Part shown: positions 43,790 through 52,340 of the stretch, one piece after another
How the letters are laid out: the number at the start of each line of letters is the position of its first letter
How positions within the stretch are numbered: the first letter of the stretch is position 1
From: Emticicia aquatica
GTDB taxonomy: Bacteria > Bacteroidota > Bacteroidia > Cytophagales > Spirosomataceae
NCBI RefSeq assembly: GCF_923079645.1
Contig: NZ_CAKLPY010000001.1
Location: 124,001 to 188,000 of the forward strand
DNA length: 64,000 bases
Direction: 5' to 3'
The notes under the pieces: model-generated
Database searches by the model: none
What the model saw: only the letters and a program-made list of their open reading frames with translations
What the model was told of the DNA's origin: nothing
Translations under genes and position numbers: made by a program

Positions 43790-44762
43790 TACAGAAAATG
43801 AAATTCCATTGGTTGTGATTCTTGGACCAACGGCTTCTGGAAAAACCAAGTTAGCGGTAAATTTAGCAACTAAAATTAATGGCGAAATTATAAGTGCTGA
43901 TAGCCGACAAGTATATCAAGGTATGACAATCGGCACAGGAAAAGATTATGATGAATATTTGCCTTTTTTTAAAAAAGATAATCGTTTTCCAGCAGGAATC
44001 GCTGGACTTCACTTAGTTGATGTGGTGGCAGCAGGCGATAGCTATAATGTAGCTTGTTTTCAGAAGGATTTTCAAAAGGCGTATCAGTCAATAATTTCTC
44101 AAAGAAAACCGACAATCCTTTGTGGCGGAACAGGAATGTATATTGAAGCGGTGTTACGTAATTATGAAGATACGCAAGTGCCTGTTAATCAAGACTTTAG
44201 GAATGATTTAGAGCGGAAAACAGACAATGAATTACTTTTATTATTTGAAGATAATTATAAAAATATTCATCCAAATGCCGATATTTCTACCCGAAAAAGA
44301 TTGATTCGTGCGATTGAAATTGGTTTTTTTAAGATGCAAGATATAAGATTTGAGATGCTGGAAATGAAAAATAAAGATGTTAACGCATTGATTTTTGGCA
44401 TCAATATTCCTGTGGAAATACGACGAGAGCGAATTACAAAACGGCTACATGAACGCCTTGAAAACGGCATGATTGAAGAAGTAAAAATGTTACTTGAAAA
44501 GGGTATTTCTGCCGAAAAATTAATATTTTATGGACTTGAATATAAGTTCATTACAGAATATTTATTGGGTGAATTGGCATATAACGAAATGACAAAAAGG
44601 TTAGAAATCGCCATTCATCAATTTGCAAAACGGCAAATGACATTTTTTAGAAGTATGGAGCGTAAAGGATTAATAATCAATTGGTTAGATGGAATGAAGA
44701 CAGTCGAACAGATGACTGAAGATATATTGATTTTGATTAAAAATCGCTCAAATGCAGTATAA
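43782..44762 (+). CDS. miaA: tRNA dimethylallyltransferase, divergent type
   Basis: 326 residues. P-loop G-P-T-A-S-G-K-T (about 12-19), then S-A-D-S-R-Q-V-Y-Q-G-M-T-I-G-T-G-K-D-Y. Canonical MiaA reads I-G-T-A-K here, so this looks like the divergent second paralogue found in many Bacteroidota. Later L-C-G-G-T-G-M-Y-I-E-A-V and RKRLIRAIEIG fit the family. It puts a dimethylallyl group on A37 of tRNAs reading U-starting codons. Whether this paralogue still does so is not certain, because the zone around F-Y-G-L-E-Y-K replaces the usual I-G-Y-K/R-E. It overlaps the unknown upstream gene by 8 bases. Confidence 0.8.
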   Translation: MNNTENEIPLVVILGPTASGKTKLAVNLATKINGEIISADSRQVYQGMTIGTGKDYDEYLPFFKKDNRFPAGIAGLHLVDVVAAGDSYNVACFQKDFQKAYQSIISQRKPTILCGGTGMYIEAVLRNYEDTQVPVNQDFRNDLERKTDNELLLLFEDNYKNIHPNADISTRKRLIRAIEIGFFKMQDIRFEMLEMKNKDVNALIFGINIPVEIRRERITKRLHERLENGMIEEVKMLLEKGISAEKLIFYGLEYKFITEYLLGELAYNEMTKRLEIAIHQFAKRQMTFFRSMERKGLIINWLDGMKTVEQMTEDILILIKNRSNAV

Positions 44763-44838
44763 TATTCATACAGAACTTATATTTGTGATTGAAGTAAATT
44801 TTGTTGTTCATATTTTATTGCTTAGTTAATTCCAAAGA

Positions 44839-46419
44839 ATGAAAAAAACATTACTCATAATTTGTGCTTTTTTGATGTCTTGCATTGCTTTTGGACAAAC
44901 TAAAACATTGGTTTTTTATCAAGCGTCATATACTGATGAAGCAAAGATTTTGTGGGATAACGCCCATGCAACTAAGCGTTTGCTTGATACTACGTCAAAT
45001 CCTACGAAAATTAGTGAATCAAATCTAAAAAATTATAACGCAATTGTCTTTTTGAATGTTTCTGTGAATGCGTTGAATTTTCAGCAATCGGCTGAATTAC
45101 AACGTTTTATGCAAGCAGGTGGCGGTTTTGTTGGAATCAATTTGGCAATCGAAAAGAGCTATAAATGGCTTTGGTATAACAAAATGATTGGTGGTACTTT
45201 GACCGAAAACCAATTGAACGATAAAATACAACTGAGTATCATTACTAACGCTTCCATCGGTAAAAATGATTTGCCACCTTTATGGAAAATTGAAGATAAA
45301 CCATTGATTATTAGTCCTTTGCCAGTGCGTTGTAAGCCTGTTTTGCTTGATGTTATGGGTAAAACTTGGGCATGGTATTATACAACTGAAGAAGGTGGAA
45401 AGATGTTTTACACTGCCTTAGGAGGTGATTTATCTGCTTATCAAAATACAGTTTTTATATCTCATATTTGGGCAGGAATTGAGGAAGTATCTTCTAAAAA
45501 TTTGCCTGATTATGAAAAAATTGCTGATACAGCTTTGCCATTAGAACAAAATTTTCTGAAAGTAACTTTATCCGATAAATTAGATAATCCGTTAGTTTTG
45601 GCTACAACTCCCAGCCGAAACGTTGTTTTAGTTGAACAAAGCGGAAAAATAAAAATATATAATTCACAGAAAAGAACAACAAATTTTGTTGGTAACCTTG
45701 ATGCAACAAAGCTAAAAGCAATCAAACTTGACCCTGAATTTACTGAAAATGGCTATATTTATACTTTTTCAGAAACAAATCCGAATGAATATAAAATTGG
45801 ACGAGTAGAAATAATGGGTGATAGTTTAGCGATTGTGACTGATTTTTCAAGTCAATCAATAACACCGATTCAAAGAAATATTGTTTACGATTTTGATAAA
45901 AACCCCAATGAAGCTTATCGTTTACCTAAATATTTTGATGGTAAATCGTTTAAGTTTGATAACGAACAAGGATTTATTTTGGAAACACTCGACGAAGATG
46001 GAAATATCAAGAATATAGAGCCATTTTTACCAATTTTTCGTTTTAATTTTATTAAAGATATGACTTTTGGGTTTGATGGTGGGTTGTATTTTTTAGAAGA
46101 TAATTCGTTGATGCGGATTGATTATTCAGAGAAGAATCGAAAGCCGATTGCGAGTGCTTCAGCCGACGTTTTATCAGGAAATGTTCCTTTGAAAGTTAAG
46201 TTTTCGTCGTCAGGTTCTATTGATTATGATGCAAAAGATATTTTGAGTTTTGAATGGAATTTTGGCGGTACAAATATTTCTCGAGAGCCTAATCCTGAAT
46301 TTGTTTTCTCAAAAATTGGTACTTACGATATAAAACTTAAAGTAACTGATAGTCAAGGTGATAGCTCAGATTCTGTACTGAAAATTCAAGTAAATAAAGG
46401 CACTGTTAAAAGAAAATAA
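44839..46419 (+). CDS. compact ThuA - beta-propeller remnant - PKD exported protein
   Basis: 526 residues, signal peptide ending A-F-G-Q. Residues about 22-215 form a ThuA-like (glutamine-amidotransferase fold) domain (LQRFMQAGGGFVGINLAIE, MFYTALGGDLSAYQ, H-I-W-A-G-I-E). Residues about 235-430 match the first and last blades of a sorbosone/glucose-dehydrogenase-like propeller (DPEFTENGYIYTFSETNPNE; LPKYFDGKSFKFD; FGFDGGLYFLE). Residues about 440-520 are a PKD domain (ASADVLSGNVPLKVKFSSSGS...F-E-W-N-F). In the long family members I recall, about 200 propeller residues sit between these blocks and a cytochrome c or sugar-binding domain follows PKD; both are missing. A sugar role is inferred. 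Confidence 0.75.
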   Translation: MKKTLLIICAFLMSCIAFGQTKTLVFYQASYTDEAKILWDNAHATKRLLDTTSNPTKISESNLKNYNAIVFLNVSVNALNFQQSAELQRFMQAGGGFVGINLAIEKSYKWLWYNKMIGGTLTENQLNDKIQLSIITNASIGKNDLPPLWKIEDKPLIISPLPVRCKPVLLDVMGKTWAWYYTTEEGGKMFYTALGGDLSAYQNTVFISHIWAGIEEVSSKNLPDYEKIADTALPLEQNFLKVTLSDKLDNPLVLATTPSRNVVLVEQSGKIKIYNSQKRTTNFVGNLDATKLKAIKLDPEFTENGYIYTFSETNPNEYKIGRVEIMGDSLAIVTDFSSQSITPIQRNIVYDFDKNPNEAYRLPKYFDGKSFKFDNEQGFILETLDEDGNIKNIEPFLPIFRFNFIKDMTFGFDGGLYFLEDNSLMRIDYSEKNRKPIASASADVLSGNVPLKVKFSSSGSIDYDAKDILSFEWNFGGTNISREPNPEFVFSKIGTYDIKLKVTDSQGDSSDSVLKIQVNKGTVKRK

Positions 46420-46451
46420 TGAAAGGTTTTCATGGCTATAAAGCTTTCATT
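46418..46451 (-). terminator. probable terminator after the pseudo-kinase gene
   Basis: An 8-bp stem with further partial pairing (arms 46418-46425 and 46444-46451), read on the minus strand toward an A/T-rich tail with runs of T. It lies between convergent genes. Confidence 0.4.
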
Positions 46452-46456
46452 TGAGG

Positions 46457-47068
46457 TCAATCATATTGTTTTGTTGGAATTTCAATAATAAAATTGGTAC
46501 TTAAATAATCATTTTCGATTCTGCAATTGAGCTTTTCACCTACTTTTTTAATGATAAAATGAAGTTTTAGCTGATTATTTTGTTTTTGCATTAATTCTTC
46601 AACTTGTTTGAAAGCAAAAAGTGGTTTCACTTGAATTGACTCAGTTTTGAGATTAGATTCTATTTCTTGAAAAAATACAAATTTATCGCCAATTCTCTTT
46701 TTTTCGAGTTCGAGATATAATAGAATAGTCTCTATTTCTTGGGCAAGTGAGATGTTTTTTTGTTTCGAACTATTTGAAAGCGTTTTTAAAAGATTGGTAA
46801 ATTCGGTTAAATATTGTGCCGCCTCCATTGGGCTATGAAGCAAAATATATTGCTTTATAGAATTCAGGTTTCCATATAAAAACTGCTGATTGCCCATAAT
46901 TCCTTCTAACTCTTGAATCTTTTCTAGAAGTCCAGATTCAGTTTTTTTTTTATAATAATTCAACAGACTTAACCATAAACCAACTATGACCAATACCAAC
47001 ACTATTGTGTACCACAAAACGTCGGAGAAAGACAATAAAATAGTGAGATAATTATTCGTTATCATCAA
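46457..47068 (-). CDS. degenerate LytS-type sensor kinase lacking the phospho-acceptor His
   Basis: 203 residues. One N-terminal transmembrane segment (about 17-36), a short coiled coil, then a His_kinase-like block. Family members read N-P-H-F-L-F-N-S-L-N-S-I at the phosphorylation site. Here the aligned residues are N60-Q-Q-F-L-Y-G-N-L-N-S-I71, so the acceptor His is Gln62. The following helices are well kept (A-A-Q-Y-L-T-E-F-T-N-L-L, I-S-L-A-Q-E-I-E-T-I-L-L-Y-L-E-L-E, D-K-F). The ATP-binding N-box (E-N-A-x-x-H-G) is replaced by K-Q-V-E-E-L-M-Q, and the G-boxes are absent. It cannot be an active kinase. It could be a dominant partner for other kinases, or a decaying gene. No LytTR regulator adjoins it. 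Confidence 0.72.
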   Translation of the reverse strand: MMITNNYLTILLSFSDVLWYTIVLVLVIVGLWLSLLNYYKKKTESGLLEKIQELEGIMGNQQFLYGNLNSIKQYILLHSPMEAAQYLTEFTNLLKTLSNSSKQKNISLAQEIETILLYLELEKKRIGDKFVFFQEIESNLKTESIQVKPLFAFKQVEELMQKQNNQLKLHFIIKKVGEKLNCRIENDYLSTNFIIEIPTKQYD

Positions 47069-47207
47069 GCAGTTTTAAGGGTTAGTAATAGCTTAATCAA
47101 ATTTAGATAAATTGATTTTTGAAGTGAAGCTACATTTATTATTTGGTAGGTTTTATCGGAAATTTGGTAGATTTGGGTAGAAATTTGGATTTAAGATTCT
47201 CTGTAAA

Positions 47208-48359
47208 TTATAATGATTGAAGAATATCCTGTGTATCTTCTCCTAATTCAGGAGCTATCCAAGATGGTTTAGCTGGCGTTTCCGAAAACTTGAGTGGTAC
47301 GCCAATACTTATAAATTTACCTGTTTTTGGATGTTCCTCTTCAATTAACATTTCACGAGCCTGTAAATGTGGGTCATCGCAAAGTTCATCAAGTTCATTG
47401 ACAGCAGAAATTAATAAGTCATTTTTGGAACCAAAATCTATCCAATAACTTCTTGATTGTGAGCGGATTAACTCTGATATTTTGTTTTTGTATTCAGCTA
47501 ATTTTTGTTCATTTTCGGGAATTATAAAAGCCATCCAATCGGGTTTGTTGAGAAGAGTGCAGAATTTTTGCCAAAATTTTGGTTCAAGTGTCCCCAAAGC
47601 AATAAATTTTTGGTCTGAAGTTTTGTAAACACCGTAATTTGGTAAACCTCCCGACAAAGCAAAATTTCCACGAGTAGCATTTTCTTGCATTGGCGTTAGG
47701 TAATCACCTTTGATAATTAAGGGTGTGAGTAAGGGCATAACGGCATCCGTCATCGAAACATCGACTTGTTGTCCTTTGCCAGTTTGGTTGCGGGCATGAA
47801 TGGCTGATAAAGTCGCAATGACACACATATATGAACCACCCGCAATATCTGCAAGTTGTACACCTGTGGGAATCGGCTCGTCTGTTTTACCTGTTACACC
47901 CAAAACGCCTGCAACCGACGTATAGTTAAGGTCGTGACCTGCCAAATGTGCATAAGGCCCCGTTTGACCATAGCCAGTGATACTTATATAAATTATTTTT
48001 TCGTTGATTTTCTTAGCATCTTCGTAGCCAATGCCATATTTATCCAAAAATTTGGGGCGAAATTGTTCAACTACTACATCAGCAGTTTTTACTAATGTCA
48101 AGAAGGTATTTTTACCTTCTTCTGTTGTAAAGTCGAGCGAAAAACTAAGTTTTGATCTGTTGAATGCCATATAATTCATCGAAACGCCATTTTTGTAAGG
48201 CGGAAAATTTCGGACGAAATCGGGTTGTTTAGGGTCTTCAATTTTGATTACTTCGGCACCCATATCGGCCATTAGCATCGTACCTAATGGGCCTGGTAAT
48301 AATCTGGTAAGGTCTAAAATTCGGATTCCTTGAAGTGGTCCTTGACTTGGTTTTCGCAT
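47208..48359 (-). CDS. CaiB/BaiF family protein, probably alpha-methylacyl-CoA racemase
   Basis: 383 residues, no signal peptide. It has LQGIRILDLTRLLPGPLGTM, M-G-A-E-V-I-K-I-E-D-P, V-E-Q-F-R-P, T-G-Y-G-Q-T-G-P-Y and GHDLNYTSVAGVLGVTG. The family III CoA-transferase fold is shared with racemases. H142 (in GHD) and D171 (in A-D-I-A-G-G) align with the catalytic pair of alpha-methylacyl-CoA racemase, favouring racemisation of 2-methylacyl-CoA over CoA transfer. The upstream rhodanese-thioredoxin gene is on the same strand but is functionally unrelated. Confidence 0.84.
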   Translation of the reverse strand: MRKPSQGPLQGIRILDLTRLLPGPLGTMLMADMGAEVIKIEDPKQPDFVRNFPPYKNGVSMNYMAFNRSKLSFSLDFTTEEGKNTFLTLVKTADVVVEQFRPKFLDKYGIGYEDAKKINEKIIYISITGYGQTGPYAHLAGHDLNYTSVAGVLGVTGKTDEPIPTGVQLADIAGGSYMCVIATLSAIHARNQTGKGQQVDVSMTDAVMPLLTPLIIKGDYLTPMQENATRGNFALSGGLPNYGVYKTSDQKFIALGTLEPKFWQKFCTLLNKPDWMAFIIPENEQKLAEYKNKISELIRSQSRSYWIDFGSKNDLLISAVNELDELCDDPHLQAREMLIEEEHPKTGKFISIGVPLKFSETPAKPSWIAPELGEDTQDILQSL

Positions 48360-48397
48360 GATAGATTCGCTATTTTGATGAGCGAATGTAGTAAAAA

Positions 48398-49114
48398 CTA
48401 TTTCATTCTTTGCAAGATTTCTTTCATTTCCGTTTCATCCATTTCTCCAACTCCTCGCCAAACTTGTCGCCCTTTCTTGATGATTACATAAGTCGGAATT
48501 TCTTCAACTTTGAAAGCTGTTGCGATATTATCGCTTTTTTCAGCATCAATTTTGAGGAGTTTGATACTTTTATTTTGGTCGGCAATTCGGTTTAAAATGG
48601 GAGTCATTTTTTTACAAGGAGCACACCAATCGGCATAAAAATCTATCAAAACGAGGTCATTTGTTTTGACAATTTGGTCAAGATTATCCATTGTAAATGC
48701 TGCAATTGGCTGTGTAGTTGTGTTATCTGAAACATAAGGTTTGCTCGAAGAAGTCCATTTTGCAAATCCTCCAGCCATGTCATAGACTTCTTTATATCCT
48801 AAATCTCGAAGAAAAGCTGCAGCATCGGTGCTTCTTCTTCCTGAAAAACAGTAAATAAATACAGGACGATTTTTATCTAATTTGATTTTAATAATTTCTT
48901 CAAAATTATCGTCATTGAAGTTCATGTTGACGGCTCTTTTTAAATGTCCACGCATAAATTCTTCGGGAGTTCTGACATCAACCAACTGAGCAATCTCTGG
49001 ATTTTCTTTGAGTTTTGTATCAAATTCATTGATTGACAACAAAAATTTATCTTTGGTTTGAGAGAAAGAATTTGAAGCAATAAATAGGAGCGAAATAAAA
49101 AGAAAACGTTTCAT
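48398..49114 (-). CDS. exported rhodanese-thioredoxin fusion
   Basis: 238 residues from the ATG at 49114, which opens a signal peptide ending S-F-S-Q; a longer frame upstream has no such leader. Residues about 25-125 are a rhodanese domain with persulfide Cys C89 in YCFSGRRS and L-V-D-V-R-T-P-E-E-F. Residues about 140-238 are thioredoxin, with C164/C167 in W-C-A-P-C and cis-Pro P207. The two domains, joined by a short linker, could pass sulfane sulfur or reducing power in the periplasm. The fusion is known in Bacteroidota; the substrate is not. Confidence 0.88.
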   Translation of the reverse strand: MKRFLFISLLFIASNSFSQTKDKFLLSINEFDTKLKENPEIAQLVDVRTPEEFMRGHLKRAVNMNFNDDNFEEIIKIKLDKNRPVFIYCFSGRRSTDAAAFLRDLGYKEVYDMAGGFAKWTSSSKPYVSDNTTTQPIAAFTMDNLDQIVKTNDLVLIDFYADWCAPCKKMTPILNRIADQNKSIKLLKIDAEKSDNIATAFKVEEIPTYVIIKKGRQVWRGVGEMDETEMKEILQRMK

Positions 49115-49422
49115 GATGGGTATTGGATAAAGATGTTTATTGATAAAAATATAGCAAATTTCAAGCCAATTAACAATTCGAAATGAAAGCTCTTCGGGTA
49201 AAAAACAAATATAACGACTAAAGGTAAAATAGGACAATCTTCATCTACAGAATCTTGTTTTTACTATTTGTAGGCACTAAATACCCTTTTTCGGAGTTAT
49301 AATAATACAGAGATAAATATTTTCAAGACTTTTTGGTTCGCATTTGTTGCAAACCAATGCTTTGCTATTTTAGTCTCAAACAACTTTTTATAACATTTTC
49401 CATAAAACTTAACATAGAAGCT
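49115..49422. other. 308-base divergent intergenic region
   Basis: It lies between the divergent rhodanese-thioredoxin and YitT genes. No exact -33/-7 pair is seen. An imperfect 21-base palindrome at 49340-49360 (8 of 9 outer pairs match) sits in the presumed YitT leader. Confidence 0.35.
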
Positions 49423-50403
49423 ATGAATTCATTTCTGACCAAATTAATCATTGAAACTATTCTCAAAAATAAGAGAAGAAGGCAAGCTCTTGGCAAAAAA
49501 ACTTATACCAGATTTGAGCTTGCCAAAGGTTTTAGAGAGTTAAAAATATTAATAATTAGACAATTCAAAGATGCTATACTTATTTCTCTTGGCATCGCTT
49601 CGGCAGCATTCGGATTGGAAAGCTTTTTGTTGCCGAGTAAGTTTATTGACGGTGGAGCAACGGGTATTTCATTGTTAATCACCGAATTGACGTCATTTCC
49701 ATTGTGGGGTTTATTGATTGTTATTAATATTCCTTTCGTAATTCTTGCGTATAATATTCTCGGAAAAGAATTTGCTATCAAAACGGCGGCAGCTATTAGT
49801 TTATTGGCAATTTGTATCGCTACGGTTCATTTTCAAGAAGTTACGCATGATAAACTATTAGTAGCTGTTTTTGGCGGATTTTTCCTTGGGGCTGGTATAG
49901 GGCTTTCGGTTCGAGGAGGAGCAGTTATTGATGGAACGGAAGTTTTAGCGATTTTTTTAAGCAGAAAATTAGGAACTACACTTGGTGATATCATTATCGG
50001 AATCAATGTTATTATCTTTTCTGCAGCTGCGTATTTTCTTTCTGTGGAGTCGGCACTTTATTCCATGATAACCTATTTGGTTGCCTCAAAAACACTCGAT
50101 TTCTTTATTGAAGGTATTGAAGAATATACAGGTGTTACGATAATATCCCCACACAGTGATGAAATTCGACAAATGATTATTGATACAATTGGTAGAGGTG
50201 TAACCGTTTATTCGGGTAAAAGAGGGTTTGGAAGAGGAGGAGAAACCAAAGAAATAGATATTGTTTATACGGTTATTACACGATTGGAATTGAATAAACT
50301 TAAAACTGAAATTGAGAAAATAGACCCAAATTCGTTTGTAGTAATGAGTAGCGTAAAAGATACCAAAGGAGGAATGATAAAAAAACGCCCACTCGAACAT
50401 TGA
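49423..50403 (+). CDS. YitT family membrane protein (DUF161 + DUF2179)
   Basis: 326 residues from the ATG at 49423. Upstream in-frame starts (TTG 49333, ATG 49357) would add an unlikely Cys-rich leader. After a basic N-terminus, five or six transmembrane segments carry the family signature: F-L-L-P-S-K-F-I-D-G-G-A-T-G-I-S, FFLGAGIGLSVRGGAVIDGTEVLA and a Y-L-V-A-S-K-T-L-D-F segment. The cytoplasmic DUF2179 domain (about 245-315) has R-G-V-T-V-Y-S-G-K-R-G-F and an E-I-D-I-V-Y-T-V strand. Transport or sensing roles have been proposed for YitT, without a settled substrate. Confidence 0.88.
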   Translation: MNSFLTKLIIETILKNKRRRQALGKKTYTRFELAKGFRELKILIIRQFKDAILISLGIASAAFGLESFLLPSKFIDGGATGISLLITELTSFPLWGLLIVINIPFVILAYNILGKEFAIKTAAAISLLAICIATVHFQEVTHDKLLVAVFGGFFLGAGIGLSVRGGAVIDGTEVLAIFLSRKLGTTLGDIIIGINVIIFSAAAYFLSVESALYSMITYLVASKTLDFFIEGIEEYTGVTIISPHSDEIRQMIIDTIGRGVTVYSGKRGFGRGGETKEIDIVYTVITRLELNKLKTEIEKIDPNSFVVMSSVKDTKGGMIKKRPLEH

Positions 50404-50505
50404 TTTTGGAATACTCAAGGATATGGAAAATACCAAATAATAGTTTTTTCGTTGTTTATTCCGTCGTATTTTTGCGAAGATATTTTCAAATAAAGCATTA
50501 CAAAT

Positions 50506-51696
50506 ATGTCACTTGACTTAAAAATAAAGCAATTAGCCAAAGACTACGCATCAGAAGTAGTCGCTAATCGCCGCCATTTACACACTAATCCAGAGTTATC
50601 TTTTCAGGAATATAATACAGCAAAATTTGTTGCCCAAAAATTAAAAGATATTGGCTTGACTCCACAAGAAGGTATTGCCAATACGGGCGTTGTAGCACTA
50701 ATCGAAGGGCGAAACCCAGCTAGTAAAGTAATCGGGCTACGTGCCGATATGGATGCACTTCCTATTTTTGAGAAAAATGAAGTGTCTTATAAATCGCAAA
50801 ATGAAGGTGTTATGCACGCTTGCGGTCATGATGCTCATACGTCTTCTTTGCTCGGAACTGCCAAGATTCTACATCAACTGCGAGACGAATTTGAAGGAAC
50901 AATTAAATTAGTTTTTCAGCCAGCAGAAGAAAAAGCACCAGGTGGAGCTTCAATTATGATAAAAGAAGGTGTGTTGGAAAACCCAGCTCCAGCAAGTATG
51001 CTCGGCCAGCATGTTGCTCCTAATATTCCAGTTGGTAAAATAGGTTTTCGTGAAGGAATGTACATGGCCAGCACCGATGAATTATATTTAACGGTTAAAG
51101 GAAAAGGAGGTCACGGAGCAATGCCTGACCAACTCATTGACCCCGTTTTGATTGCTTCGCACGTGATTGTTGCTCTACAACAAGTCATTTCAAGAAACCG
51201 TAAACCCGCTAATCCATCGGTGCTTTCATTTGGCCGGTTTATTGCTGATGGCGTAACCAATGTTATCCCAAATGAAGTGACGATTCAAGGTACTTTCCGT
51301 TGTATGGATGAAGAATGGCGAGAAGATGGATTACGTCGAATGAAAAAAATGGCAGAAGGTATTACCGAAGCGATGGGAGGCGTGTGTGATTTTGAAGTAG
51401 TGAAAGGTTATCCTTTTTTGAAAAACCATCCTGAACTTACGCGTCGAATCCGAACTGAAGCAACTACCTACATGGGACGAGAAAATATTATCGACCTTGA
51501 TTTATGGATGGCAGGTGAAGATTTTGCTTTTTATTCACAAGTTGTTGATTCATGTTTTTATAGACTTGGAACAAGAAATGAGGCACGAGGAATTATTTCT
51601 GGTGTTCATACACCAACATTTGATATTGATGAGACTGCTCTCGAAATTGGACCTGGATTAATGTCTTGGTTAGCAATTCGTGAATTAGCTAAGTAA
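50506..51696 (+). CDS. M20 family amidohydrolase (N-acyl-amino-acid / IAA-amino-acid hydrolase type)
   Basis: 396 residues, no signal peptide. Metal site: M-H-A-C-G-H-D-A-H-T (Cys and His ligands), Q-P-A-E-E-K-A-P-G-G-A (Glu pair), GQHVAPN, the lid domain (about 185-300, G-K-G-G-H-G-A-M-P) and a final His in S-G-V-H-T-P-T-F. The family removes acyl groups from amino acids (hippurate, N-acetyl or indole-acetyl conjugates) with two Zn or Mn ions. The acyl group cannot be predicted. A -7-like box tatttttg lies at 50467-50474, 31 bases before the ATG. Confidence 0.92.
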   Translation: MSLDLKIKQLAKDYASEVVANRRHLHTNPELSFQEYNTAKFVAQKLKDIGLTPQEGIANTGVVALIEGRNPASKVIGLRADMDALPIFEKNEVSYKSQNEGVMHACGHDAHTSSLLGTAKILHQLRDEFEGTIKLVFQPAEEKAPGGASIMIKEGVLENPAPASMLGQHVAPNIPVGKIGFREGMYMASTDELYLTVKGKGGHGAMPDQLIDPVLIASHVIVALQQVISRNRKPANPSVLSFGRFIADGVTNVIPNEVTIQGTFRCMDEEWREDGLRRMKKMAEGITEAMGGVCDFEVVKGYPFLKNHPELTRRIRTEATTYMGRENIIDLDLWMAGEDFAFYSQVVDSCFYRLGTRNEARGIISGVHTPTFDIDETALEIGPGLMSWLAIRELAK

Positions 51697-51888
51697 ACGT
51701 TTATTAAGTACAATTACCAATAAGACCAATTTTCCTCCACTTACTGCTAAATACCTACCAGTTATTGGATTTGGTTTTTTTAATGATACAATGGCATTTT
51801 TTTTGCGTTAGAACCATTAGATAAGAATTACTTCAAACCTTTGTTTTTGGCAAATTCTTGAATGAATTTTGATAAAAAAAGCTATTAG

Positions 51889-52197
51889 ATGCGTACCTTA
51901 GTAATTGTTCTACAAATTTTAGGCGGATTAACTTTTATCCCTTGGTTTACGGTTGCTGGCCTTTCTTTCATTTCACTAAATTCGAGTGAATCAATTAAAA
52001 AGATAGGTCCTTGGTTATTTATCATTTCAATTTTCATCTATCCCTTTATTGTTGGAGGATGTTATTGGTGGGCTTGGTCAATTGTTTTAACTGGCGACTT
52101 ATTTACTGCTGCTCTTTGGAGTTGTCTTCCATTAATTTGTTTTGGAGTGGCTTATCTCATTATTTCGCAAACATCAGATTACCTTAAAAGGTATTAA
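51889..52197 (+). CDS. small membrane protein of unknown function
   Basis: 102 residues with three transmembrane segments (about 4-27, 42-62, 67-95). Notable are a Trp/Tyr/Cys-rich turn G-G-C-Y-W-W-A-W and the end S-D-Y-L-K-R-Y. No family recognised. It has its own strong terminator 12 bases after the stop and a 190-base gap before it, so it looks like a real single-gene unit. Confidence 0.6.
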   Translation: MRTLVIVLQILGGLTFIPWFTVAGLSFISLNSSESIKKIGPWLFIISIFIYPFIVGGCYWWAWSIVLTGDLFTAALWSCLPLICFGVAYLIISQTSDYLKRY

Positions 52198-52208
52198 AAA
52201 AAAATAAT

Positions 52209-52252
52209 AAATAAGGAAGTCCCAGTAAATTTTTACTGGGACTTCCTTATTT
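52209..52252 (+). terminator. very long-stem terminator after the small membrane protein
   Basis: A 21-bp perfect stem (52209-52229 with 52232-52252). The apex bases must open to form the loop. A/T runs flank both ends, so it may also act on the minus strand. Confidence 0.88.
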
Positions 52253-52293
52253 ATACGCAATTAAATATGAAAAAAGGCATGGTTGTAAAACAA

Positions 52294-52320
52294 AAAAAGC
52301 TAGTCATAAGACCAGCTTTC
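52294..52320 (-). terminator. terminator after the Ig-like protein gene
   Basis: A 10-bp stem with one G-U pair on the minus strand (aaagctggtc with gactagcttt), followed by T's, about 20 bases after the stop at 52341. Confidence 0.65.
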
Positions 52321-52340
52321 TTGCATTCATTATAAAAAGG

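Noticed and set aside
49340..49360. Imperfect palindrome near the YitT start as an operator
   Set aside because: The symmetry is broken near the centre and it lies within a possible leader; the evidence is too thin to list as a site.
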